Source of the DNA: CAVYUC01 sp963816685
GTDB taxonomy: Bacteria > Bacteroidota > Bacteroidia > Bacteroidales > Prolixibacteraceae
Reading direction: 5' to 3'
Length of the DNA stretch: 64,000 nucleotides
Assembly (NCBI GenBank): GCA_963816685.1
Contig: CAWFMB010000038.1
Coordinates: 248,001-312,000, forward strand
The notes under the pieces are model-generated. The model had not been told where the DNA came from. It worked only from the letters and a program-made list of their open reading frames with translations, and searched no databases. Below, piece by piece: positions 27,893 through 36,409 of the stretch. Position numbers and translations under genes: made by a program. Each line of letters begins with the position of its first letter. Positions within the stretch are counted from its first letter, which is position 1.

Positions 27893-29293
27893 TCAGGGCT
27901 GGTTCTTTTTAAGCTTATACAAATACAACTGGCTGGGTTCAGGCCATGGTTTCGGACGGGCGTCATCGCGATTCCGGTTCAGGGTCTCCCATTTTAAAAT
28001 GTACCGGATTCCATCTTCCGATTCGCCCAAATCACTGGCTGTTTGAATTTGTAATCCCGGAAAATCACCTTCCACTTTAAGTTGCTCTTTAAACGGTTCA
28101 GGTTTCAATACTTTACCAATGTTTTCGAACTCATTGCTGAGCAAAATTGAACCGTTTCCATGCTTGATGTGCCAGTAATCCACCTCGTAATTTCCATCGT
28201 CCCGCTTTTTGAAATCTTTAAGCAAAATCTCGCTGTTGATACTTCCGTTACCGGAGAAATACCAGCGGTAATTCCAATCGGTAATTTGGTTATAAATCCA
28301 TTTTTTACCCAGAAGGCGGGCAGTATAAAACTGGGTATTTCCATCTGGCCCGAATTTGTGGTATACAAAAACGGGATTATTTTCCTCATCCAATACCAGT
28401 TTGGCCGCCAGATTAATAATTCCGCCTTTCACAGGAATCGGATCCACAATCAGCGATTTGTCTTCGAGAGTGGCTGGCATTTGAATTTGTTCGCCGAAAG
28501 CATTGTACCAGGTTTTCAAATCCGGACTTTTCATGTACGAAAGGTCGTGATTGGTGGAACAGTCAGGTGTATCCCGCCAGACCCAATATACATGATACCA
28601 GCCGTCTCTCATCAATGCAGGTTGCGACTGGTATGCATTCATCAATCCTTGTCCGTCTGTCAGGGGAGTATCGAGTAACCGTGACCAGGTTGCAGATTTT
28701 GTATCATAAATGTTGTATATCTCATTTCCATTGCCGCTGCCTCCATCGCGGTAATGAAAAAGCAATTCTCCCTCTTTAGTGAGCATAAAGTGTGGATAAG
28801 TGCATCTCTTTTCATTTTCACCTACCATTTCCATATGCTGAACAAGCGTTGAAATATCATTTGGTTTAGTGCTTCTGAAGTAAGTAAGCGGATTAACATG
28901 CATATTTCCTGATAGGTGAATAAAACCTTCCTTATCAATTCCAAGGGTAACCGAATTATGGCTATCCCAGCCTAGCACTGTGCTTGTTCCCCCGGCTTCC
29001 TCTCTTGTGGTTGGAGGCATAACATGCAGTTCAAATTTATCGTCCTTCAAATTGCGCTGGCCAACTACCAAATTTCGATTCTCATTGTAAAATGCAACAT
29101 ACTGACGGCTTCCGTGAGTAAGCAAACAAAAACCGACAGGATGCCCGGCCCACACTTTATCAATCTTTATCATCCGGACAATTGTTTCTCCACTATCGGT
29201 TTCATCGACAACAACTGATTTTTTTGAATTTGTTTGAGAAAAGCCGAATGAAAAAAGTATAGTTAATGCGAAAACACAGAGTAAATGTTTCAT
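27893..29293 (-). CDS. BNR_4-type beta-propeller protein, possible PL24/25-like lyase
   Basis: Secreted 466-residue protein (signal KHLLCVFALTILFSFGFSQ). The sequence has the family hallmark SHNSVTLGIDKEGFIHLSGN with HVNPLTYFRS right after, then CTYPHFMLTKEGELLFHYRDGG and QPALMRDGWYHVYWVWRDTPDC, as seen in BNR_4 (PF15892) propellers such as PL25 ulvan lyases. The conserved His, Tyr and Arg in those segments are the likely active-site residues. It shows only distant resemblance to the protein at 24261, so the pair probably differ in specificity. The start lies three bases before the stop of the upstream PL38-like gene. Confidence 0.83.
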   Translation of the reverse strand: MKHLLCVFALTILFSFGFSQTNSKKSVVVDETDSGETIVRMIKIDKVWAGHPVGFCLLTHGSRQYVAFYNENRNLVVGQRNLKDDKFELHVMPPTTREEAGGTSTVLGWDSHNSVTLGIDKEGFIHLSGNMHVNPLTYFRSTKPNDISTLVQHMEMVGENEKRCTYPHFMLTKEGELLFHYRDGGSGNGNEIYNIYDTKSATWSRLLDTPLTDGQGLMNAYQSQPALMRDGWYHVYWVWRDTPDCSTNHDLSYMKSPDLKTWYNAFGEQIQMPATLEDKSLIVDPIPVKGGIINLAAKLVLDEENNPVFVYHKFGPDGNTQFYTARLLGKKWIYNQITDWNYRWYFSGNGSINSEILLKDFKKRDDGNYEVDYWHIKHGNGSILLSNEFENIGKVLKPEPFKEQLKVEGDFPGLQIQTASDLGESEDGIRYILKWETLNRNRDDARPKPWPEPSQLYLYKLKKNQP

Positions 29294-29296
29294 AAT

Positions 29297-30517
29297 TTAA
29301 TTTGTTTTTAATTCAGGAACAACCAGCAAACTCCAGTCGGTTTTAAGCCGTTCGTAAAATTTTTCCTTCCATAACTTCCGGTAATTTTCATCATTATAAA
29401 TGCGGGCAGCTTTTCGCACAATCAGTCCAAGGTTGTCTTCCGTATGTTCCCAATCAGAAATTTGTTGATATGGCCACTCTTCTTCCTTTCCAATATAGTG
29501 AATCAGATAATCGAGCGCTTTTCGCAAAGAGCCTCCTTTTACATTTTTATATTCAAAAATATCCACACCAACATTTAGTCCTTTTTCGCCGACACGAAAG
29601 AGGTTTCCCAAATTGGCTACTGAATAACCAAATGCTTTAGTACGAATAAGTTCTTCCGGTTGACGTCCGTCTGCTTCAATCATCAGGTCGATTCTCCTTC
29701 GTGGTAATTCTCTTACTTTTCCTGCAACAAAATCATCGTCACCAATAAAAAAGGCAATCCCTGATGACTGTAAATCGTATGCAACTGAGTGATTATTTTT
29801 ATAATTGTCTTCCTCTTTCCCATGATCACTTTCTATAAGCCAGCGGAAGTACCTTTCAAACCAGGTTCGGATATCTGTTTTTTCATCGGCCGACATTGCT
29901 CCTGAGGTTTCAAGAAGCGCAATGGCATCAACCAGTGTATGAAATGATGCAGCATCAATTACTCCGATGAAACGGCCGGGTGTTCTTCCCGGAATGGCTT
30001 GTGCATATTCAAGGTGTGGGTTCATCAATGTTTCTTCATCGAGAAACCAAACCCGTAACAATTCGGCAGCTTTCTCTGCATACGTTTCATTTCCCGAAAA
30101 ATACCAGGCCAGCGTCAGATTTCGGACAGCATTAATCATTTTATTTTTCTGGGAACTATCCAGTTTGTCCCGTTCGGGATTCACTTCACCATCCCGCCTG
30201 ATATAAGGCAAACCATTTTCCTTTTCAGGATCAGGCCACCAGTAAGGTCCCATACTCAGGTAATCATGTTTATTCCCACTTGGGGGTACCAGCTCTTTAA
30301 ATGTTACTGAATAAACACCTCCGTTTAGTGCATCGTCAGCATCTTTTATTAACTGCCCGTATGCAGGCAGGAAATATGTGCCACCGGAATTCAGGTCGTT
30401 TTTAACTTTGTGCATCCAGTCCAAATCCCAGCCTCCTAATCTCGGATTGCTTTCTTTTATCTGAAAAGAAGAAGTTAGGACAAACAGAATTATTGCAACT
30501 AAGAATTGTAGCTTCAT
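29297..30517 (-). CDS. Alginate-lyase-fold protein (PL38-like)
   Basis: Second alginate-lyase-domain protein (PF05426) in the locus. I choose the ATG at 30517, which opens a signal peptide (KLQFLVAIILFVLTSSFQ); the frame is open 42 codons further up but overlaps the end of the heparinase gene. Diagnostic segments are YLSMGPYWWPDPEKENG (about residue 88), PYIRRDGEVNPERDK, the toroid helices around EYAQAIPGRTPGRFIGVIDA and KNNHSVAYDLQ (about residue 240, candidate catalytic Asn-His). It is not a lipoprotein, unlike its paralogue at 20974, so the two may work in different cell compartments. Confidence 0.85.
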   Translation of the reverse strand: MKLQFLVAIILFVLTSSFQIKESNPRLGGWDLDWMHKVKNDLNSGGTYFLPAYGQLIKDADDALNGGVYSVTFKELVPPSGNKHDYLSMGPYWWPDPEKENGLPYIRRDGEVNPERDKLDSSQKNKMINAVRNLTLAWYFSGNETYAEKAAELLRVWFLDEETLMNPHLEYAQAIPGRTPGRFIGVIDAASFHTLVDAIALLETSGAMSADEKTDIRTWFERYFRWLIESDHGKEEDNYKNNHSVAYDLQSSGIAFFIGDDDFVAGKVRELPRRRIDLMIEADGRQPEELIRTKAFGYSVANLGNLFRVGEKGLNVGVDIFEYKNVKGGSLRKALDYLIHYIGKEEEWPYQQISDWEHTEDNLGLIVRKAARIYNDENYRKLWKEKFYERLKTDWSLLVVPELKTN

Positions 30518-30596
30518 GTATTTAACTTTATTGATTTCAAATACAGTTTTCGTTTCGTTAATTGCATTAAAAACAACAGATAGGTTGCCGTTCTCA

Positions 30597-32447
30597 TTAC
30601 CATTCCTCCAATTTTTTATCAACAAAAATTGCCTTTTCTGCAATACCTTCCGGTACCAACGTCACTTCAAAAGCCTGTACAGAATTTGCCGGCATTTCAT
30701 AAGTAAAACCAACTCTTATTGTACCGTTATTTTCAGCATCATAATCTGTTGTTGGCGCTGTGCTCCACGTTTTCATTTTAATATTGTCCGGACCATTTAC
30801 TTTCAGGAGTAACTTTTTACCATTGATTGTCAAAATTGCTCCATTTTTGTCCAATTCCACATTTGCAGGGGTGAGCATATTCCATCGGACCTCGGCCGGT
30901 TTGTCCAGTGTTTCCAATTCATCGCGAACCACCACATATATCTGATCTTTTACAGCCACTCCGCGAACTGCCTTCTTCAACTGTCCGTTGTACACTGATG
31001 AAATATCAGAAACAGCAAACATTAAATCTTCGTTGTCTGATGATTTATCAATTTTTGCGTAACCATCAACACGCTGGAGTTCACCATTTATTGTCAACGT
31101 ATTATGCGGAAAATTATTCAGCCGGAAAATGGTCCAGCGCTGTGCATCCTGTGTACGACCAAAAATTGACATCCCTTTCGACTCAAGCGATTCGTAATTT
31201 TGCGAACCCAAATCGGCTGCCCAGCGTTCGCCGTTTGCTTCCATAATGAAGGATCCGATGTCCATGTGACCGTGATTAACTGATGGCGAACCAGCCTTGA
31301 AACCAAGATAAACCGCATCGGAATCAGTCCATGAAGTACGCATCAGCGCCACAGGGTTTGCCCCCTGTCCGACAAACATTTTCGATTGCGGTGGTTCAAT
31401 TTCTTCCAGGGTAATATTTTTTCCCCAGATCATGATGGCTGGCAACAAACGATCATTCGTAAATTCAGAATAATCAGTGCTTTCCAAATATTGCTTTTCC
31501 ATCCAAAGAAGTGAAGGATCATTCTTTTTTTCAGCAAACCAAAACATGGCTGGTTTTAAACTTCCTTCTGAGCCACAGTCGCCCCAGTTGTAACATTCAC
31601 CGGTAGGCGCCATCATATTTTCAAGAAACCATGCTGTTTCCAGAAAACCTTCCATTTCGCTCAATCCGTAATCAGTACCAAGCGCTTTATCCACGGCACT
31701 CAAAAACATCACATTGAACGATGTTCCATATCCCCAGTAGCCATAACCTTCCGGATACGCACCATCGGGTTTGTAACTTTCCATCGCTTTGGGAACTGAT
31801 TTAAAAGCCCGATCGATAACTTTCTGTGCCAGCTCCGGATAGTCTTCCTGAATGGCAAGCGCTCCGTAAGTCATACCTGCATTGCACACCTGATTCCAGT
31901 TGTGTTCAGCAGTCAGAAACCAGTTATAATCCTGGTTAAATGAAGGTTCAATGCCCTTTTTTACAATTGCATTCCGGATGGAATCCCTCGCTTCATTCGA
32001 AAGTTCATCAAACAGCCAGTCGTAACCAATTGCCAGAGCCATCGTCATTTCACCCACATCCAGGAAATGAGTTGGATTCCAGTCAGAAAACCCGGCAGAT
32101 TTAAGCATTTCCTGTTCGGCATGTTTGGCAAACCTGTCGTCGCCGGTCATTCGAAAAGCATATGAAAGATAAAAAATCCGACGCAAATATTCTCTTGAAG
32201 TTCCAAGCAGCCGGCGGCCGATTTTAATACGGTCGCGCGGTTCCAGTTTTAATATATTTTCACTTTCATCGATGATAGCCTGATTCATTTTTGCCCAGGT
32301 TGCACTGTTTTCAATCTGCTGCATTATTATTTGTTCTTCCCCTTCCAACATTAAAATCCGTGGATGACCCGACTTGTTGTTCTGACAGGAAAATAATATT
32401 ACACCAAAAATTCCGGCAAGTATTGATTTATAAATAAAGTTTTTCAT
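30597..32447 (-). CDS. Heparinase II/III-family lyase, lipoprotein
   Basis: A 616-residue lipoprotein (signal SILAGIFGVILFSC). The toroid part shows YDWLFDELSNEARD, FLTAEHNWNQVCNAGM and PDGAYPEGYGYWGYG; the beta-sandwich part shows NHGHMDIGSFIMEANG near residue 392 and FPHNTLTINGELQ. The heparinase II/III family (PF07940) assignment is clear, subfamily not. The AEHNWNQVCN and EGYGYW segments carry the usual Asn/His and Tyr candidates. Being lipid-anchored, it may act in the periplasm or on the cell surface. It starts 113 bases after the PL8-type gene. Confidence 0.87.
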   Translation of the reverse strand: MKNFIYKSILAGIFGVILFSCQNNKSGHPRILMLEGEEQIIMQQIENSATWAKMNQAIIDESENILKLEPRDRIKIGRRLLGTSREYLRRIFYLSYAFRMTGDDRFAKHAEQEMLKSAGFSDWNPTHFLDVGEMTMALAIGYDWLFDELSNEARDSIRNAIVKKGIEPSFNQDYNWFLTAEHNWNQVCNAGMTYGALAIQEDYPELAQKVIDRAFKSVPKAMESYKPDGAYPEGYGYWGYGTSFNVMFLSAVDKALGTDYGLSEMEGFLETAWFLENMMAPTGECYNWGDCGSEGSLKPAMFWFAEKKNDPSLLWMEKQYLESTDYSEFTNDRLLPAIMIWGKNITLEEIEPPQSKMFVGQGANPVALMRTSWTDSDAVYLGFKAGSPSVNHGHMDIGSFIMEANGERWAADLGSQNYESLESKGMSIFGRTQDAQRWTIFRLNNFPHNTLTINGELQRVDGYAKIDKSSDNEDLMFAVSDISSVYNGQLKKAVRGVAVKDQIYVVVRDELETLDKPAEVRWNMLTPANVELDKNGAILTINGKKLLLKVNGPDNIKMKTWSTAPTTDYDAENNGTIRVGFTYEMPANSVQAFEVTLVPEGIAEKAIFVDKKLEEW

Positions 32448-32560
32448 TTAAATAAATTATAATATTTTCAGTAACATGTTTCATATCATTCATATCTGCC
32501 ATCTTTGGCCTAAAGCAATGTTACCCCTGCAACCCAACATTCATTGCATTGATTTTTGCT

Positions 32561-34774
32561 TCACAGTTTTATGGTTACACTTGAACCTGTATAGTTTTTC
32601 TGCGGCAAACGTATGGTGATGTGAGTCATTCCTTCCTTTTCGTCCCAAAGGGCATTTAAATATTGCCCCGGATTTGTAACTTTTTGTGAAATGGCAAGAT
32701 GAAAATAACCCTGTTCCCTGTTGGGATCAGAAACCGAAATTCCGGTTACCCTGTCGCCATCCATTTTCAGCATTACCATTCCGGGATTATCGGTAACCAA
32801 TTTAAAATTATCGGAGACATTCAATTCACCGGCTTCATAAAACACCGCCTGACAAATTCCCAGTTCGGTATTTTTTACCGCCTGAATTTCTGGAGTGTTA
32901 GATAAAATTTTTACATTGATTTTTGAAACTTCCCGTTCCATCTCGTCGATGGTTGTTGCCGGAACCACAATGTATTCATACGATTCATCCGACGGGCGGT
33001 TGCCGTGGTCGAGCCAGATTTTGAATACATCCAGTGAGACCTCTTCTTTGGGCGAATCACTTTGTTTGTTAATCCGCCACCATGAACCCGTTGCGGCACT
33101 GTTTTTTATATTCACAGTTGCAGGTTTCGGAAACACATATCCGATTCCATCCTGATACACCCAATCTATAGCTTCAAATTTATTTTCCCCTTTTGGAATT
33201 ACTGATTTCATATTGTTACCAAAAACAGTTACAACATCGCGCAACAGGCACTGATTTAAAGTAGTAACCACCGGCAAATCCTGTCTGCATGAAATCCCTG
33301 CTCCAAGGCAAACATATTCTTCATCGAAAAAGAACCATGATTTCCGGGCAACCAGCGGGTCATGCGGACTTTTAAAATCGAAAGCCGCAGCGCCGTAAAT
33401 TCCATCGGTAACTGCCCCTGCAAAATCGGTTTCACCCAATTTCTGTATTTCATCAGGCGCCGGCAATTCAGGTTTTTGCATGATGGTGGCTCCCGGAATT
33501 TTCTGGTAATCGTAGATGGGCCAGATGTTGTTATATTCAGTGCCCGTAAGGGATATGTGATTTGCGCCGTCACCCCGGTGATGATTAAGCAAACCCTCGC
33601 TGTTGTATGGCCATTCCATATTGTAATTACGGGTGGAATACATTCTGACAGACGTAAACCAATCAGGACGTTGATAACTAAAATGTTCGGTATTCCAGTA
33701 AAACGTAGCATGCGAAAGCGTCGGTTGAATTCTATTTTCCCGGATATCAATAATTTCCTGTATATCTTTTTTGCGGTAATCAGTGGTTAGCAGCAATCGT
33801 TTAGGAGTTTCCGGACTAAAGGCATGCAATGCACCCGGTCTGCTGATACTCCGGTTCTTCGCCCCGGCATCGGGATATTTTCCGAACACTGCCATTTTAC
33901 ATATTCCATCGAGGTAGTAGTCAATCAGCTCCTCCAGCTTTTCTTCTGAAAATGAATATTTTGTATCGGCTGTGTAAACCGCCCATTCCACGAAAGCTTC
34001 GGCATAACCAAGTCCGTAGGAAAGGGTATTATTTACCCCGTCGGTCCGGTGATGAAAACTGTTGTCGTACTGAATACCACGACCTTCTGAAGTTCTGTTT
34101 TCAAAGCCACCAACAATCCGCCGATAGCCAAAACCGTAATCCATTCCAATCCAGTGAACACGTTTTATTTCGCCTTCTATGACTTTTACCACTTCGCCAA
34201 ACATTTCATAATCGCCCGTAAAAAGGAGGTTTTTTGCCTCTATTCCTGAAATTTTAATCCTGTCGCCGCCAGGCCGCGCGCCGGGAGCATTAATGTTGGC
34301 ACGCCCGATTATGGGTTGAGCTTTTTTCACCAAATCTTCGGGCAATGCATCACCAACCAGCAACATTACATTTACCAATGCGCCGGGTGTGCCGATTTGA
34401 TTGTGCCACCAGTTGTCGCAGATGTAATCGTGTTCCACCCAATTTTTGAGTGAAGATTCAATTACATTCAGCACTTTTTTATTTTTGTAATACTTCGAAG
34501 ATTTTATTCTGTACGCCAGTGCCAGATCAACCATATGCCCCAGATGTATCCGGTGTTCAAAACCTTCGTTTGACACATCTTCATAATTGATTTCCGGCCA
34601 GGTTCCATTGTCTCTGATGGTGTTTATCAGCGTTTCAATTTCAGCATCATCCACATGATGCTCCAACAATTCAGTCATTATTCGTTGCTTTATCAGCTCA
34701 ATGTCAGAATCAGCGCAATGAACATCATTCAGTATAAATAAAGAAGCAGTAATAATCAGAAGAAAATATTTCAT
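32561..34774 (-). CDS. PL8-type polysaccharide lyase
   Basis: Secreted 737-residue protein (signal MKYFLLIITASLFILNDVHC). PL8 enzymes (hyaluronate, chondroitin AC and xanthan lyases) are recognisable here by DNWWHNQIGTP (Asn125 the likely catalytic Asn), the His-containing DNSFHHRTDG (241-242), the SYGLGYAE segment with Tyr253 and Tyr257, SISRPGALH (Arg312), and the central-domain signature HHRGDGANHISLTGTEYNN...WPIYDYQKIPGAT. The spacing between the His and Tyr motifs is longer than in the chondroitin AC and hyaluronate enzymes I know, so the substrate may differ. It is the first lyase gene after susD, separated from it by a terminator-like hairpin. Confidence 0.88.
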   Translation of the reverse strand: MKYFLLIITASLFILNDVHCADSDIELIKQRIMTELLEHHVDDAEIETLINTIRDNGTWPEINYEDVSNEGFEHRIHLGHMVDLALAYRIKSSKYYKNKKVLNVIESSLKNWVEHDYICDNWWHNQIGTPGALVNVMLLVGDALPEDLVKKAQPIIGRANINAPGARPGGDRIKISGIEAKNLLFTGDYEMFGEVVKVIEGEIKRVHWIGMDYGFGYRRIVGGFENRTSEGRGIQYDNSFHHRTDGVNNTLSYGLGYAEAFVEWAVYTADTKYSFSEEKLEELIDYYLDGICKMAVFGKYPDAGAKNRSISRPGALHAFSPETPKRLLLTTDYRKKDIQEIIDIRENRIQPTLSHATFYWNTEHFSYQRPDWFTSVRMYSTRNYNMEWPYNSEGLLNHHRGDGANHISLTGTEYNNIWPIYDYQKIPGATIMQKPELPAPDEIQKLGETDFAGAVTDGIYGAAAFDFKSPHDPLVARKSWFFFDEEYVCLGAGISCRQDLPVVTTLNQCLLRDVVTVFGNNMKSVIPKGENKFEAIDWVYQDGIGYVFPKPATVNIKNSAATGSWWRINKQSDSPKEEVSLDVFKIWLDHGNRPSDESYEYIVVPATTIDEMEREVSKINVKILSNTPEIQAVKNTELGICQAVFYEAGELNVSDNFKLVTDNPGMVMLKMDGDRVTGISVSDPNREQGYFHLAISQKVTNPGQYLNALWDEKEGMTHITIRLPQKNYTGSSVTIKL

Positions 34775-34854
34775 TTTTCAGTTGGTTTATTTCACATTTA
34801 AATTAGCAACTGCAATTTATAAAAGTTTTAAAAAGTTTAGAATAATCAGCAAAA

Positions 34855-34884
34855 AACAATGGCTGACAAAAGCCAGCCATTGTT
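34855..34884 (-). terminator. Terminator-like hairpin between susD and the lyase genes
   Basis: Perfect 11-base arms (34855-34865, AACAATGGCTG, and 34874-34884) around an 8-base loop. Read on the minus strand, the hairpin is followed directly by a run of six T residues (complement of 34856-34851), the layout of an intrinsic terminator. It sits 23 bases after the susD stop and 80 bases before the PL8-type start, so it probably lowers expression of the downstream lyase genes relative to susCD. Confidence 0.75.
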
Positions 34885-34906
34885 AAATTTATATATCCCG
34901 CTAATA

Positions 34907-36394
34907 TTAATATCCCGGATTTTGAGGCAATAAATTTGGATTACGGTCCAATTCAGCCTGTGGAAGCGGCAACAGGTAATTCTTTGCAGGATTAAAACTG
35001 TGCGGTTCCAGCGAATTGGGTCCGTTAAAAACCTGCTCGCCCAAAGTTCTGCGTTTTATGTCGAACCAGCGTTTGTATTCGAGCGGAAATTCAAGTAACC
35101 GTTCTCTGAGCACTGTATCGATAAATGCTTCTTTTGACAAACCACTTTGAACATCCGTTGGTTCGGTTCCGTTAAACCGTGCGCGTTGTCTGATTTTATT
35201 AATGTATTCATATGCTTTTGGAGTAGGCCCATTGTTTACTTCGGCTAATGCCTCTGCAGCAATTAAATAGACTTCTGCAAAACGGTAAATCGGAAAATTA
35301 CGACCACTGTAACGACCTTCGCTGTTGGCTTTTTCACCCGGATACAATGAATATTTACCGAAGTGAATGCGTGGCCACGTCCATTCGGTATATGGAGTCA
35401 TCACACCATTTACAGGAGTTTCAAGAATAAATGTAACTTCTTTGCGGTAATCGCCCGGAGCATAAACATCGTAAAGTCCGGGAGACGGTACAACAACACT
35501 CCATCCCTGCATATCTGCATTCCTCACGCCAGACATTGGAGACCAAAGATCATCGGTAATTCCACCAAGGAAATCAACTGTCCAGATATGTTCTTTTGTA
35601 TCCCCGTTATCCGCTATCCATAATTCGGTGAAATCATCAAGAAGCTGATAGTTGTAAGTTGATGCATTATTAATAACATCTTCTGCATACTGGGCAGCTT
35701 TATCGTACTGGTGCATGGTCAAATAAACAGAAGCCAGCATGGTTTTGGCCGCACCGGCTGTCGGACGGCTTCTGATATCATTCGGATACTGATCAGGAAG
35801 GTTTTCTACAGCAAATTCACAATCTTCGATAATATGCTGATAAACTTCCTCAACCGGAGTTTTCGAAATATCTGAAACAGAAGAAGGATCGGTAACAAAT
35901 TCGCCAACATAAGGGATATCTCCAAACAGGCGAACAAGTTGATAATAACAATGTGCCCGGATTATTCTGGCTTCTGCTTCAAGCTGATTCACTTTGGTTT
36001 GATTGGTAATTGTGATTGAACCAATACCGTTAATTGCAGAATTTGCAGCACCAATTGCCTCATAAAACTGTGGCCAGAAAGCTGTAATCATTCCATTGTT
36101 TGCATCCGGATTCAGGTTATTCATTTGAATACGACGTGCAGGTGTTCCAATGTCTCCGATATCACATGCATCATCGAGCAGGTTAACTGCAGTGGTATAC
36201 TTTCTTCCGTACATTGATTCTGAAGCAAAAAACGAATAAGCTCCAAGCACTGCAGCTTCCACATCAGATTCAGACTGGAAATAGGATTCGGGCGCTAAAA
36301 GCCCTACCGGATTTTCTTCCAGATCGGTGCAGGACGCAAGAAAAATTAAAGCGAGTACTTTAATTATATATAAATGATTTCTTTTCATTTTCAA
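34907..36394 (-). CDS. susD: SusD/RagB-family outer-membrane glycan-binding lipoprotein
   Basis: Lipoprotein of 495 residues (signal IIKVLALIFLASC) that caps the SusC transporter and binds glycan at the cell surface. The SusD-like fold is recognisable in the N-terminal helices (ESDVEAAVLGAYSFFASESMYG), the middle EARIIRAHCYYQLVRLFGDIPYV segment with its TPR-like helices, and the C-terminal RFAEVYLIAAEALAEVN and KNYLLPLPQAELDRNPNLLPQNPGY segments. It follows susC by 15 bases. It is a normal full-length member. Confidence 0.95.
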   Translation of the reverse strand: MKMKRNHLYIIKVLALIFLASCTDLEENPVGLLAPESYFQSESDVEAAVLGAYSFFASESMYGRKYTTAVNLLDDACDIGDIGTPARRIQMNNLNPDANNGMITAFWPQFYEAIGAANSAINGIGSITITNQTKVNQLEAEARIIRAHCYYQLVRLFGDIPYVGEFVTDPSSVSDISKTPVEEVYQHIIEDCEFAVENLPDQYPNDIRSRPTAGAAKTMLASVYLTMHQYDKAAQYAEDVINNASTYNYQLLDDFTELWIADNGDTKEHIWTVDFLGGITDDLWSPMSGVRNADMQGWSVVVPSPGLYDVYAPGDYRKEVTFILETPVNGVMTPYTEWTWPRIHFGKYSLYPGEKANSEGRYSGRNFPIYRFAEVYLIAAEALAEVNNGPTPKAYEYINKIRQRARFNGTEPTDVQSGLSKEAFIDTVLRERLLEFPLEYKRWFDIKRRTLGEQVFNGPNSLEPHSFNPAKNYLLPLPQAELDRNPNLLPQNPGY

Positions 36395-36409
36395 TTGATT
36401 TTTAAATGA

